A DNA stretch of 64,000 nucleotides from Sanderia malayensis (GCA_013076295.1 RQOL01000440.1:1-64000); one strand, 5' to 3'; shown: positions 32,862 through 45,442, counted from the stretch's first letter. Notes: a model not told the origin generated them from the sequence alone. A program made the numbers and translations.

Positions 32862-32981
32862 AGGCCTACAACACCAGGTGTTCCCAGGCGGTCACCCATC
32901 CAGGTACTGACCTGGCCCGACCATGCTTGACTACGGTGATCAGACGAGAACCGGTATACTCATGGTGGTATGGTCGTAGGC
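32862..32981 (-). rRNA. 5S rRNA, core copy
   Basis: Consensus gene. Confidence 0.96.
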
Positions 32982-33226
32982 GAAAGATTCGTTGGTCATT
33001 GCTCAGTTCATCCACTCAACTTCACATAATGTCCGTGCAAAAGTGCGAGCAAAGCAAACGTACACAGGACGACTGTGTGCTTTTTCGATGATAAAGGTAG
33101 TATAACTATACCTTCATCAGGAATTGATGAGTAATCCACAGATGTCCTGTCCATGTTGCAACTATATTGTTACGAATGGCAAGGTTATTGCAAGTTCTTC
33201 GCGATGTTTTTATTCTCACTTTAAGG

Positions 33227-33390
33227 ACGGAATTAGCGCGAAGACAGGTGCCCCCTACCAAATATGGTACTCTCGAGCTACTAGCCTTTCCAGCCATCGC
33301 ACCGGTCCGCCAAGCGCAAATGCAATGGAATACCCTCGCAATGGAGGAAACACCTTGGTGATCATGTTTTCTTGCCCATCATGCAAGTAT
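33227..33390 (-). ncRNA. U1-like gene, core copy
   Basis: Matches the reference. Confidence 0.64.
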
Positions 33391-33587
33391 GAGATTCTCG
33401 GAGCCGTCACTGCTGACCATGGCTATTCTTCTCACTACACTCACGAGGAGCGCAAGATTTCAACACATCATTGCAAAAATAAACATGCATAATTATGTTT
33501 ACACGATACAGCTGAACCCTAGAGTGTCAAAAGCCTCAGCATGCTTGCTATCATTGTTGTAAAACTTGAAAAAAAAATCAAAATTTA

Positions 33588-33707
33588 AGGCCTACAACAC
33601 CAGGTGTTCCCAGGCGGTCACCCATCCAGGTACTGACCTGGCCCGACCATGCTTGACTACGGTGATCAGACGAGAACCGGTATACTCATGGTGGTATGGT
33701 CGTAGGC
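33588..33707 (-). rRNA. 5S rRNA, core copy
   Basis: Consensus gene. Confidence 0.96.
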
Positions 33708-33952
33708 GAAAGATTCGTTGGTCATTGCTCAGTTCATCCACTCAACTTCACATAATGTCCGTGCAAAAGTGCGAGCAAAGCAAACGTACACAGGACGACT
33801 GTGTGCTTTTTCGATGATAAAGGTAGTATAACTATACCTTCATCAGGAATTGATGAGTAATCCACAGATGTCCTGTCCATGTTGCAACTATATTGTTACG
33901 AATGGCAAGGTTATTGCAAGTTCTTCGCGATGTTTTTATTCTCACTTTAAGG

Positions 33953-34116
33953 ACGGAATTAGCGCGAAGACAGGTGCCCCCTACCAAATATGGTACTCTC
34001 GAGCTACTAGCCTTTCCAGCCATCGCACCGGTCCGCCAAGCGCAAATGCAATGGAATACCCTCGCAATGGAGGAAACACCTTGGTGATCATGTTTTCTTG
34101 CCCATCATGCAAGTAT
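33953..34116 (-). ncRNA. U1-like gene, core copy
   Basis: Matches the reference. Confidence 0.64.
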
Positions 34117-34313
34117 GAGATTCTCGGAGCCGTCACTGCTGACCATGGCTATTCTTCTCACTACACTCACGAGGAGCGCAAGATTTCAACACATCATTGC
34201 AAAAATAAACATGCATAATTATGTTTACACGATACAGCTGAACCCTAGAGTGTCAAAAGCCTCAGCATGCTTGCTATCATTGTTGTAAAACTTGAAAAAA
34301 AAATCAAAATTTA

Positions 34314-34433
34314 AGGCCTACAACACCAGGTGTTCCCAGGCGGTCACCCATCCAGGTACTGACCTGGCCCGACCATGCTTGACTACGGTGATCAGACGAG
34401 AACCGGTATACTCATGGTGGTATGGTCGTAGGC
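34314..34433 (-). rRNA. 5S rRNA, core copy
   Basis: Consensus gene. Confidence 0.96.
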
Positions 34434-34678
34434 GAAAGATTCGTTGGTCATTGCTCAGTTCATCCACTCAACTTCACATAATGTCCGTGCAAAAGTGCGA
34501 GCAAAGCAAACGTACACAGGACGACTGTGTGCTTTTTCGATGATAAAGGTAGTATAACTATACCTTCATCAGGAATTGATGAGTAATCCACAGATGTCCT
34601 GTCCATGTTGCAACTATATTGTTACGAATGGCAAGGTTATTGCAAGTTCTTCGCGATGTTTTTATTCTCACTTTAAGG

Positions 34679-34842
34679 ACGGAATTAGCGCGAAGACAGG
34701 TGCCCCCTACCAAATATGGTACTCTCGAGCTACTAGCCTTTCCAGCCATCGCACCGGTCCGCCAAGCGCAAATGCAATGGAATACCCTCGCAATGGAGGA
34801 AACACCTTGGTGATCATGTTTTCTTGCCCATCATGCAAGTAT
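34679..34842 (-). ncRNA. U1-like gene, core copy
   Basis: Matches the reference. Confidence 0.64.
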
Positions 34843-35039
34843 GAGATTCTCGGAGCCGTCACTGCTGACCATGGCTATTCTTCTCACTACACTCACGAGG
34901 AGCGCAAGATTTCAACACATCATTGCAAAAATAAACATGCATAATTATGTTTACACGATACAGCTGAACCCTAGAGTGTCAAAAGCCTCAGCATGCTTGC
35001 TATCATTGTTGTAAAACTTGAAAAAAAAATCAAAATTTA

Positions 35040-35159
35040 AGGCCTACAACACCAGGTGTTCCCAGGCGGTCACCCATCCAGGTACTGACCTGGCCCGACC
35101 ATGCTTGACTACGGTGATCAGACGAGAACCGGTATACTCATGGTGGTATGGTCGTAGGC
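35040..35159 (-). rRNA. 5S rRNA, core copy
   Basis: Consensus gene. Confidence 0.96.
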
Positions 35160-35404
35160 GAAAGATTCGTTGGTCATTGCTCAGTTCATCCACTCAACTT
35201 CACATAATGTCCGTGCAAAAGTGCGAGCAAAGCAAACGTACACAGGACGACTGTGTGCTTTTTCGATGATAAAGGTAGTATAACTATACCTTCATCAGGA
35301 ATTGATGAGTAATCCACAGATGTCCTGTCCATGTTGCAACTATATTGTTACGAATGGCAAGGTTATTGCAAGTTCTTCGCGATGTTTTTATTCTCACTTT
35401 AAGG

Positions 35405-35568
35405 ACGGAATTAGCGCGAAGACAGGTGCCCCCTACCAAATATGGTACTCTCGAGCTACTAGCCTTTCCAGCCATCGCACCGGTCCGCCAAGCGCAAATG
35501 CAATGGAATACCCTCGCAATGGAGGAAACACCTTGGTGATCATGTTTTCTTGCCCATCATGCAAGTAT
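35405..35568 (-). ncRNA. U1-like gene, core copy
   Basis: Matches the reference. Confidence 0.64.
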
Positions 35569-35764
35569 GAGATTCTCGGAGCCGTCACTGCTGACCATGG
35601 CTATTCTTCTCACTACACTCACGAGGAGCGCAAGATTTCAACACATCATTGCAAAAATAAACATGCATAATTATGTTTACACGATACAGCTGAACCCTAG
35701 AGTGTCAAAAGCCTCAGCATGCTTGCTATCATTGTTGTAAAACTTGAAAAAAAATCAAAATTTA

Positions 35765-35884
35765 AGGCCTACAACACCAGGTGTTCCCAGGCGGTCACCC
35801 ATCCAGGTACTGACCTGGCCCGACCATGCTTGACTACGGTGATCAGACGAGAACCGGTATACTCATGGTGGTATGGTCGTAGGC
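35765..35884 (-). rRNA. 5S rRNA, core copy
   Basis: Consensus gene; eight-T terminator. Confidence 0.96.
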
Positions 35885-36129
35885 GAAAGATTCGTTGGTC
35901 ATTGCTCAGTTCATCCACTCAACTTCACATAATGTCCGTGCAAAAGTGCGAGCAAAGCAAACGTACACAGGACGACTGTGTGCTTTTTCGATGATAAAGG
36001 TAGTATAACTATACCTTCATCAGGAATTGATGAGTAATCCACAGATGTCCTGTCCATGTTGCAACTATATTGTTACGAATGGCAAGGTTATTGCAAGTTC
36101 TTCGCGATGTTTTTATTCTCACTTTAAGG

Positions 36130-36293
36130 ACGGAATTAGCGCGAAGACAGGTGCCCCCTACCAAATATGGTACTCTCGAGCTACTAGCCTTTCCAGCCAT
36201 CGCACCGGTCCGCCAAGCGCAAATGCAATGGAATACCCTCGCAATGGAGGAAACACCTTGGTGATCATGTTTTCTTGCCCATCATGCAAGTAT
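36130..36293 (-). ncRNA. U1-like gene, core copy
   Basis: Matches the reference. Confidence 0.64.
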
Positions 36294-36490
36294 GAGATTC
36301 TCGGAGCCGTCACTGCTGACCATGGCTATTCTTCTCACTACACTCACGAGGAGCGCAAGATTTCAACACATCATTGCAAAAATAAACATGCATAATTATG
36401 TTTACACGATACAGCTGAACCCTAGAGTGTCAAAAGCCTCAGCATGCTTGCTATCATTGTTGTAAAACTTGAAAAAAAAATCAAAATTTA

Positions 36491-36610
36491 AGGCCTACAA
36501 CACCAGGTGTTCCCAGGCGGTCACCCATCCAGGTACTGACCTGGCCCGACCATGCTTGACTACGGTGATCAGACGAGAACCGGTATACTCATGGTGGTAT
36601 GGTCGTAGGC
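36491..36610 (-). rRNA. 5S rRNA, core copy
   Basis: Consensus gene. Confidence 0.96.
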
Positions 36611-36855
36611 GAAAGATTCGTTGGTCATTGCTCAGTTCATCCACTCAACTTCACATAATGTCCGTGCAAAAGTGCGAGCAAAGCAAACGTACACAGGACG
36701 ACTGTGTGCTTTTTCGATGATAAAGGTAGTATAACTATACCTTCATCAGGAATTGATGAGTAATCCACAGATGTCCTGTCCATGTTGCAACTATATTGTT
36801 ACGAATGGCAAGGTTATTGCAAGTTCTTCGCGATGTTTTTATTCTCACTTTAAGG

Positions 36856-37019
36856 ACGGAATTAGCGCGAAGACAGGTGCCCCCTACCAAATATGGTACT
36901 CTCGAGCTACTAGCCTTTCCAGCCATCGCACCGGTCCGCCAAGCGCAAATGCAATGGAATACCCTCGCAATGGAGGAAACACCTTGGTGATCATGTTTTC
37001 TTGCCCATCATGCAAGTAT
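36856..37019 (-). ncRNA. U1-like gene, core copy
   Basis: Matches the reference. Confidence 0.64.
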
Positions 37020-37216
37020 GAGATTCTCGGAGCCGTCACTGCTGACCATGGCTATTCTTCTCACTACACTCACGAGGAGCGCAAGATTTCAACACATCAT
37101 TGCAAAAATAAACATGCATAATTATGTTTACACGATACAGCTGAACCCTAGAGTGTCAAAAGCCTCAGCATGCTTGCTATCATTGTTGTAAAACTTGAAA
37201 AAAAAATCAAAATTTA

Positions 37217-37336
37217 AGGCCTACAACACCAGGTGTTCCCAGGCGGTCACCCATCCAGGTACTGACCTGGCCCGACCATGCTTGACTACGGTGATCAGAC
37301 GAGAACCGGTATACTCATGGTGGTATGGTCGTAGGC
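37217..37336 (-). rRNA. 5S rRNA, core copy
   Basis: Consensus gene. Confidence 0.96.
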
Positions 37337-37581
37337 GAAAGATTCGTTGGTCATTGCTCAGTTCATCCACTCAACTTCACATAATGTCCGTGCAAAAGTG
37401 CGAGCAAAGCAAACGTACACAGGACGACTGTGTGCTTTTTCGATGATAAAGGTAGTATAACTATACCTTCATCAGGAATTGATGAGTAATCCACAGATGT
37501 CCTGTCCATGTTGCAACTATATTGTTACGAATGGCAAGGTTATTGCAAGTTCTTCGCGATGTTTTTATTCTCACTTTAAGG

Positions 37582-37745
37582 ACGGAATTAGCGCGAAGAC
37601 AGGTGCCCCCTACCAAATATGGTACTCTCGAGCTACTAGCCTTTCCAGCCATCGCACCGGTCCGCCAAGCGCAAATGCAATGGAATACCCTCGCAATGGA
37701 GGAAACACCTTGGTGATCATGTTTTCTTGCCCATCATGCAAGTAT
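37582..37745 (-). ncRNA. U1-like gene, core copy
   Basis: Matches the reference. Confidence 0.64.
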
Positions 37746-37942
37746 GAGATTCTCGGAGCCGTCACTGCTGACCATGGCTATTCTTCTCACTACACTCACG
37801 AGGAGCGCAAGATTTCAACACATCATTGCAAAAATAAACATGCATAATTATGTTTACACGATACAGCTGAACCCTAGAGTGTCAAAAGCCTCAGCATGCT
37901 TGCTATCATTGTTGTAAAACTTGAAAAAAAAATCAAAATTTA

Positions 37943-38062
37943 AGGCCTACAACACCAGGTGTTCCCAGGCGGTCACCCATCCAGGTACTGACCTGGCCCG
38001 ACCATGCTTGACTACGGTGATCAGACGAGAACCGGTATACTCATGGTGGTATGGTCGTAGGC
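37943..38062 (-). rRNA. 5S rRNA, core copy
   Basis: Consensus gene. Confidence 0.96.
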
Positions 38063-38307
38063 GAAAGATTCGTTGGTCATTGCTCAGTTCATCCACTCAA
38101 CTTCACATAATGTCCGTGCAAAAGTGCGAGCAAAGCAAACGTACACAGGACGACTGTGTGCTTTTTCGATGATAAAGGTAGTATAACTATACCTTCATCA
38201 GGAATTGATGAGTAATCCACAGATGTCCTGTCCATGTTGCAACTATATTGTTACGAATGGCAAGGTTATTGCAAGTTCTTCGCGATGTTTTTATTCTCAC
38301 TTTAAGG

Positions 38308-38471
38308 ACGGAATTAGCGCGAAGACAGGTGCCCCCTACCAAATATGGTACTCTCGAGCTACTAGCCTTTCCAGCCATCGCACCGGTCCGCCAAGCGCAA
38401 ATGCAATGGAATACCCTCGCAATGGAGGAAACACCTTGGTGATCATGTTTTCTTGCCCATCATGCAAGTAT
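38308..38471 (-). ncRNA. U1-like gene, core copy
   Basis: Matches the reference. Confidence 0.64.
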
Positions 38472-38668
38472 GAGATTCTCGGAGCCGTCACTGCTGACCA
38501 TGGCTATTCTTCTCACTACACTCACGAGGAGCGCAAGATTTCAACACATCATTGCAAAAATAAACATGCATAATTATGTTTACACGATACAGCTGAACCC
38601 TAGAGTGTCAAAAGCCTCAGCATGCTTGCTATCATTGTTGTAAAACTTGAAAAAAAAATCAAAATTTA

Positions 38669-38788
38669 AGGCCTACAACACCAGGTGTTCCCAGGCGGTC
38701 ACCCATCCAGGTACTGACCTGGCCCGACCATGCTTGACTACGGTGATCAGACGAGAACCGGTATACTCATGGTGGTATGGTCGTAGGC
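38669..38788 (-). rRNA. 5S rRNA, core copy
   Basis: Consensus gene. Confidence 0.96.
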
Positions 38789-39033
38789 GAAAGATTCGTT
38801 GGTCATTGCTCAGTTCATCCACTCAACTTCACATAATGTCCGTGCAAAAGTGCGAGCAAAGCAAACGTACACAGGACGACTGTGTGCTTTTTCGATGATA
38901 AAGGTAGTATAACTATACCTTCATCAGGAATTGATGAGTAATCCACAGATGTCCTGTCCATGTTGCAACTATATTGTTACGAATGGCAAGGTTATTGCAA
39001 GTTCTTCGCGATGTTTTTATTCTCACTTTAAGG

Positions 39034-39197
39034 ACGGAATTAGCGCGAAGACAGGTGCCCCCTACCAAATATGGTACTCTCGAGCTACTAGCCTTTCCAG
39101 CCATCGCACCGGTCCGCCAAGCGCAAATGCAATGGAATACCCTCGCAATGGAGGAAACACCTTGGTGATCATGTTTTCTTGCCCATCATGCAAGTAT
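39034..39197 (-). ncRNA. U1-like gene, core copy
   Basis: Matches the reference. Confidence 0.64.
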
Positions 39198-39394
39198 GAG
39201 ATTCTCGGAGCCGTCACTGCTGACCATGGCTATTCTTCTCACTACACTCACGAGGAGCGCAAGATTTCAACACATCATTGCAAAAATAAACATGCATAAT
39301 TATGTTTACACGATACAGCTGAACCCTAGAGTGTCAAAAGCCTCAGCATGCTTGCTATCATTGTTGTAAAACTTGAAAAAAAAATCAAAATTTA

Positions 39395-39514
39395 AGGCCT
39401 ACAACACCAGGTGTTCCCAGGCGGTCACCCATCCAGGTACTGACCTGGCCCGACCATGCTTGACTACGGTGATCAGACGAGAACCGGTATACTCATGGTG
39501 GTATGGTCGTAGGC
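39395..39514 (-). rRNA. 5S rRNA, core copy
   Basis: Consensus gene. Confidence 0.96.
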
Positions 39515-39759
39515 GAAAGATTCGTTGGTCATTGCTCAGTTCATCCACTCAACTTCACATAATGTCCGTGCAAAAGTGCGAGCAAAGCAAACGTACACAG
39601 GACGACTGTGTGCTTTTTCGATGATAAAGGTAGTATAACTATACCTTCATCAGGAATTGATGAGTAATCCACAGATGTCCTGTCCATGTTGCAACTATAT
39701 TGTTACGAATGGCAAGGTTATTGCAAGTTCTTCGCGATGTTTTTATTCTCACTTTAAGG

Positions 39760-39923
39760 ACGGAATTAGCGCGAAGACAGGTGCCCCCTACCAAATATGG
39801 TACTCTCGAGCTACTAGCCTTTCCAGCCATCGCACCGGTCCGCCAAGCGCAAATGCAATGGAATACCCTCGCAATGGAGGAAACACCTTGGTGATCATGT
39901 TTTCTTGCCCATCATGCAAGTAT
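39760..39923 (-). ncRNA. U1-like gene, last core copy
   Basis: Matches the reference; the next unit to the right has lost the gene. Confidence 0.64.
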
Positions 39924-40120
39924 GAGATTCTCGGAGCCGTCACTGCTGACCATGGCTATTCTTCTCACTACACTCACGAGGAGCGCAAGATTTCAACACA
40001 TCATTGCAAAAATAAACATGCATAATTATGTTTACACGATACAGCTGAACCCTAGAGTGTCAAAAGCCTCAGCATGCTTGCTATCATTGTTGTAAAACTT
40101 GAAAAAAAAATCAAAATTTA

Positions 40121-40240
40121 AGGCCTACAACACCAGGTGTTCCCAGGCGGTCACCCATCCAGGTACTGACCTGGCCCGACCATGCTTGACTACGGTGATC
40201 AGACGAGAACCGGTATACTCATGGTGGTATGGTCGTAGGC
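40121..40240 (-). rRNA. 5S rRNA in a short unit
   Basis: Consensus gene, but its unit is only about 336 bp because the U1-like gene and flanks are deleted. Marks the end of the homogeneous core. Confidence 0.95.
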
Positions 40241-40456
40241 GAAAGATTCGTTGGTCATTGCTCAGTTCATCCACTCAACTTCACATAATGTCCGTGAAAA
40301 ATGCGAGCAAAGCAAACGTACACAACGACTGTGTTTTTTCGATGATAAAGGTAGTATAACTATACCTTCATCAGGAATTGATGAGTGATCCACAGATGTC
40401 CTGTCCATGTTGCATTGTTGTCATTGTTGTAAACTTGAAAAAAAAATCAAAATTTA

Positions 40457-40575
40457 AGCCTACAACACCAGGTGTTCCCAGGCGGTCACCCATCCAGGTA
40501 CTGACCTGGCCCGACCATGCTTGACTACGGTGATCAGACGAGAACCGGTATACTCATGGTGGTATGGTCGTAGGC
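40457..40575 (-). rRNA. 5S rRNA, one-base deletion
   Basis: One base lost from the 3' terminal helix; in the deletion-rich block, so possibly a sequencing error. Confidence 0.87.
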
Positions 40576-40820
40576 GAAAGATTCGATAGTCATTGCTCAG
40601 TTCATCCACTCAACTTCACATAATGTCCGTGCAAAAGTTCGAGCAAAGCAAACGTACACAGGACGACTGTGTGCTTTTTCGATGATAAAGGTAGTATAAC
40701 TATACCTTCATCAGGAATTGATGAGTAATCCACAGATGTCCTGTCCATGTTGCAACTATATTGTTACGAATGGCAAGGTTATTGCAAGTTCTTCGCGATG
40801 TTTTTATTCTCACTTTAAGG

Positions 40821-40982
40821 ACGGAATTAGCGCGAAGACAGGTGCCCCTACCAAATATGGTACTCTCGAGCTACAGCCTTTCCAGCCATCGCACCGGTCC
40901 GCCAAGCGCAAATGCAATGGAATACCCTCGCAATGGAGGAAACACCTTGGTGATCATGTTTTCTTGCCCATCATGCAAGTAT
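40821..40982 (-). ncRNA. U1-like gene, two bases lost
   Basis: Losses near the purine-rich stretch and stem III, in the deletion-rich block. Confidence 0.57.
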
Positions 40983-41178
40983 GAGATTCTCGGAGCCGTC
41001 ACTGCTGACCATGGCTATTCTTCTCACTACACTCACGAGGAGCGCAAGATTTCAACAATCATTGCAAAAATAAACATGCATAATTATGTTTACACGATAC
41101 AGCTGAACCCTAGAGTGTCAAAAGCCTCAGCATGCTTGCTATCATTGTTGTAAAACTTAAAAAAAAAATCAAAATTTA

Positions 41179-41298
41179 AGGCCTACAACACCAGGTGTTC
41201 CCAGGCGGTCACCCATCCAGGTACTGACCTGGCCCGACCATGCTTGACTACGGTGATCAGACGAGAACCGGTATACTCATGGTGGTATGGTCGTAGTC
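41179..41298 (-). rRNA. 5S rRNA, 5' end changed
   Basis: Starts GACTAC rather than GCCTAC, shared with the copies at 56241 and 59628. Confidence 0.87.
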
Positions 41299-41540
41299 GA
41301 AGATTCGTTGGTCATTGCTCAGTTCATCCACTCAACTCACATAATGTCCGTGCAAAAGTGCGAGCAAAGCAAACGTACACAGGACGACTGTGGCTTTTTC
41401 GATGATAAAGGTAGTATAACTATACCTTCATCAGGAATTGATGAGTAATCCACAGATGTCCTGTCCATGTTGCAACTATATTGTTACGAATGGCAAGGTT
41501 ATTGCAAGTTCTTCGCGATGTTTTTATTCTCACTTTAAGG

Positions 41541-41703
41541 ACGGAATTAGCCAAAGACAGGTGCCCCCTACCAAATATGGTACTCTCGAGCAACTAGCCT
41601 TTCCAGCCATCGCACCGGTCCGCCAAGCGCAAATGCAATGGAATACCCTCGCAAAGGAGGAAACACATTGGTGATCATGTTTTCTTGCCCATCATGCAAG
41701 TAT
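41541..41703 (-). ncRNA. U1-like gene, one base lost
   Basis: Loss lies in stem-loop IV; loop I stem altered (GATCACCAATGTG). Confidence 0.56.
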
Positions 41704-41898
41704 GAGATTCTGGAGCCGTCACTGCTGACCATGGCTATTCTTCTCACTACACTCACGAGGAGCGCAAGATTTCAACACATCATTGCAAAAATAAACATGC
41801 ATAATTATGTTTACCCGATACAGCTGAATCCTAGAGTGTCAAAAGCCTTATCATGCTTGCTATCATTGTTGTAAAATTGAAAAAAAAATCAAAATTTA

Positions 41899-42018
41899 AG
41901 GCCTACAACACTAGGTGTTCCCAGGCGGTCACCCATGCAGGTACTGACCTGGCCCGACCATGCTTGACTACGGTGATCAGACGAGAACCAGTATACTCAT
42001 GGTGGTATTTTCGTAGGC
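41899..42018 (-). rRNA. 5S rRNA, variant type II
   Basis: Four-change signature C9A, C10A, C29T, G82C. Unit has lost its U1-like gene. Confidence 0.9.
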
Positions 42019-42226
42019 GAAAGATTCGTTGGTCATTGCTCTGTTCATCCACTCAACTTCACATAATGTCCGTGCAAAAGTGCGAGCAAAGCAAACGTAC
42101 ACAGGACGACTGTGTGTTTTTTCGATGATAAAGGTAGTATAAGTATACCTTCATCAGGAATTGATGAGTAATCCACAGATGTAATGTCCATGTTGCAACA
42201 TATTGTTACGAATGGCAAGGTTATTG

Positions 42227-42241
42227 CCTGGGAACACCTGG
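42227..42241 (+). repeat. 15-nt inverted 5S fragment replacing the U1-like gene
   Basis: CCTGGGAACACCTGG equals 5S nt 94-108 but in the opposite orientation to the neighbouring 5S genes. It sits at a deletion joint that removes the U1-like gene. Confidence 0.7.
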
Positions 42242-42433
42242 TTCTCGGAGCCGTCACTGCTGAACATGGCTATTCTTCTCACTACACTCACGAGGAGCGC
42301 AAGATTTCAACACATCATTGCAAAAATAAACGTGCATAATTATGTTTACACGATACAACTGAACCCTAGAGTGTCAAAAGCCTCAGCATGCTTGCTATCA
42401 TTGTTGTAAAACTTGAAAAAAAAATCAAATTTA

Positions 42434-42552
42434 AGGCCTACAACACCAGGTTTCCCAGGCGGTCACCCATCCAGGTACTGACTTGGCCCCACCATGCTTG
42501 ACTACGGTGATCAGACGAGAACCGGTATACTCATGGTGGTATGGTCGTAGGC
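42434..42552 (-). rRNA. 5S rRNA, one-base deletion
   Basis: Resembles the copy at 51206 (two A box region changes) with one extra base missing. Confidence 0.85.
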
Positions 42553-42796
42553 GAAAGATTCGTTGGTCATTGCTCAGTTATCCACTCAACTTCACATAAT
42601 GTCCGTGCAAAAGTGCGAGCAAAGCAAACGTACACAGGACGACTGTGTGCTTTTTCGATGATAAAGGTAGTATAACTATACCTTCATCAGGAATTGATGA
42701 GTAATCCACAGATGTCCTGTCCATGTTGCAACTATATTGTTACGAATGGCAAGGTTATTACAAGTTCTTTGCGATGTTTTTATTCTCACTATAAGG

Positions 42797-42956
42797 ACGG
42801 AATTAGCGCGAAGACAGGTGCCCCCTACCAAATATGGTATCTCGAGCTACTAGCCTTTCCAGCCATCGCACGGTCCGCCAAGCGAAATGCAATGGAATAC
42901 CCTCGTAATGGAGGAAACACTTGGTGATCATGTTTTCTTGCCCATCATGCAAGTAT
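42797..42956 (-). ncRNA. U1-like gene, four bases lost
   Basis: Counterpart of the intact-length copy at 51571. Confidence 0.52.
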
Positions 42957-43153
42957 GAGATTCTCGGAGCCGTCACTGCTGACCATGGCTATTCTTCTCA
43001 CTACACTCACGAGGAGCGCAAGATTTCAACACATCATTGCAAAAATAAACATGCATAATTATGTTTGCACGATGCAGCTGAACTCTAGAGTATGAAAAGC
43101 CTCAGCATGCTTGCTATCATTGTTGTAAAACTTGAAAAAAAAATCAAAAATTA

Positions 43154-43273
43154 AGGCCTACAACACCAGGTGTTCCCAGGCGGTTACCCATCCAGGTACT
43201 GACCTGGCCCGACCATGCTTGACTACGGTGATCAGACGAGAACCGGTATACTCATGGTGGTATGGTCGTAGGC
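43154..43273 (-). rRNA. 5S rRNA
   Basis: One change in the C box (GGGTAACC). Confidence 0.92.
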
Positions 43274-43514
43274 GAAAGATTCGTTGGTCATTGCTCAGTT
43301 CATCCACTCAACTTCACATAATGTCCGTGCAAAAGTGGAGCAAAGCAAACGTACACAGGACGACTGTGTCTTTTTCGATGATAAAGGTAGTATAACTATA
43401 CCTTCATCAGGAATTGATGAGTATCCACAGATGTCTGTCCATGTTGCAACTATATTGTTACGAATGGCAAGGTTATTGCAAGTTCTTCGCGATGTTTTTA
43501 TTCTCATTTTAAGG

Positions 43515-43674
43515 ACGGAATTAGCGCGAAGACAGGTGCCCCCTACCAAATATGGTACTCTCGAGCTACTAGCTTTCCAGCCATCGCACCGGTCCCCAAG
43601 CGCAAATGCAAGGAATACCCTCGCAATGGAGGAAACACCTTGTGATCATGTTTTCTTGCCCATCATGCAAGTAT
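43515..43674 (-). ncRNA. U1-like gene, four bases lost
   Basis: Single-base losses scattered through stems I to III. Confidence 0.53.
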
Positions 43675-43870
43675 GAGATTCTCGGAGCCGTCACTGCTGA
43701 CCATGGCTATTCTTCTCACTACACTCACGAGGAGCGCAAGATTTCAACACATCATTGCAAAAATAAACATGCATAATTATGTTTACACGATACAGCTGAA
43801 CCCTAGAGTGTCAAAAGCCTCAGCATGCTTGCTATCATTGTTGTAAAACTGAAAAAAAAATCAAAAATTA

Positions 43871-43990
43871 AGGCCTACAACACCAGGTGTTCCCAGGCGG
43901 TCACCCATCCAGGTACTGACCTGGCCCGACCATGCTTGACTACGGTGATCAGACGAGAACCGGTATACTCATGGTGGTATGGTCGTAGGC
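43871..43990 (-). rRNA. 5S rRNA
   Basis: Consensus gene. Confidence 0.95.
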
Positions 43991-44234
43991 GAAAGATTCG
44001 TTGGTCATTGCTCAGTTCATCCACTCAACTTCACATAATGTCCGTGCAAAAGTGCGAGCAAAGCAACGTACACAGGACGACTGTGTGCTTTTTCGATGAT
44101 AAAGGTAGTATAACTATACCTTCATCAGGAATTGATGAGTAATCCACAGATGTCCTGTCCATGTTGCAACTATATTGTTACGAATGGCAAGGTTATTGCA
44201 AGTTCTTCGCGATGTTTTTATTCTCACTTTAAGG

Positions 44235-44398
44235 ACGGAATTAGCGCGAAGACAGGTGCCCCCTACCAAATATGGTACTCTCGAGCTACTAGCCTTTCCA
44301 GCCATCGCACCGGTCCGCCAAGCGCAAATGCAATGGAATACCCTCGCAATGGAGGAAACACCTTGGTGATCATGTTTTCTTGCCCATCATGCAAGTAT
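44235..44398 (-). ncRNA. U1-like gene
   Basis: Matches the reference. Confidence 0.63.
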
Positions 44399-44596
44399 GA
44401 GATTCTCGGAGCCGTCACTGCTGACCATGGCTATTCTTCTCACTACACTCACGAGGAGCGCAAGATTTCAACACATCATTGCAAAAATAAACATGCATAA
44501 TTATGTTTACACGATACAGCTGAACCCTAGAGTGTCAAAAGCCTCAGCATGCTTGCTATCATTGTTGTAAAACTTGAAAAAAAAAATCAAAATTTA

Positions 44597-44716
44597 AGGC
44601 CTACAACACCAGGTGTTCCCAGGCGGTCACCCATCCAGGTACTGACCTGGCCCGACCATGCTTGACTACGGTGATCAGACGAGAACCGGTATACTCATGG
44701 TGGTATGGTCGTAGGC
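44597..44716 (-). rRNA. 5S rRNA
   Basis: Consensus gene. Confidence 0.95.
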
Positions 44717-44961
44717 GAAAGATTCGTTGGTCATTGCTCAGTTCATCCACTCAACTTCACATAATGTCCGTGCAAAAGTGCGAGCAAAGCAAACGTACAC
44801 AGGACGACTGTGTGCTTTTTCGATGATAAAGGTAGTATAACTATACCTTCATCAGGAATTGATGAGTAATCCACAGATGTCCTGTCCATGTTGCAACTAT
44901 ATTGTTACGAATGGCAAGGTTATTGCAAGTTCTTCGCGATGTTTTTATTCTCACTTTAAGG

Positions 44962-45125
44962 ACGGAATTAGCGCGAAGACAGGTGCCCCCTACCAAATAT
45001 GGTACTCTCGAGCTACTAGCCTTTCCAGCCATCGCACCGGTCCGCCAAGCGCAAATGCAATGGAATACCCTCGCAATGGAGGAAACACCTTGGTGATCAT
45101 GTTTTCTTGCCCATCATGCAAGTAT
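44962..45125 (-). ncRNA. U1-like gene
   Basis: Matches the reference. Confidence 0.63.
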
Positions 45126-45322
45126 GAGATTCTCGGAGCCGTCACTGCTGACCATGGCTATTCTTCTCACTACACTCACGAGGAGCGCAAGATTTCAACA
45201 CATCATTGCAAAAATAAACATGCATAATTATGTTTACACGATACAGCTGAACCCTAGAGTGTCAAAAGCCTCAGCATGCTTGCTATCATTGTTGTAAAAC
45301 TTGAAAAAAAAATCAAAATTTA

Positions 45323-45442
45323 AGGCCTACAACACCAGGTGTTCCCAGGCGGTCACCCATCCAGGTACTGACCTGGCCCGACCATGCTTGACTACGGTGA
45401 TCAGACGAGAACCGGTATACTCATGGTGGTATGGTCGTAGGC
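45323..45442 (-). rRNA. 5S rRNA
   Basis: Consensus gene. Confidence 0.95.

Larger units (their letters stand above)
20571..40240 (-). repeat. 5S/U1-like tandem array, homogeneous core
   Basis: Twenty-eight 5S genes and twenty-seven U1-like genes, from the reference unit rightwards. Units are 725 or 726 bp and differ, as far as I can see by eye, mainly by eight versus nine bases in the A-run beside the 5S gene. The exception is the unit with 5S at 24202, which carries several 5S substitutions and lacks the spacer inverted repeat. Either recent amplification with strong homogenisation, or an assembly built from one consensus unit, would look like this. Confidence 0.92.
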
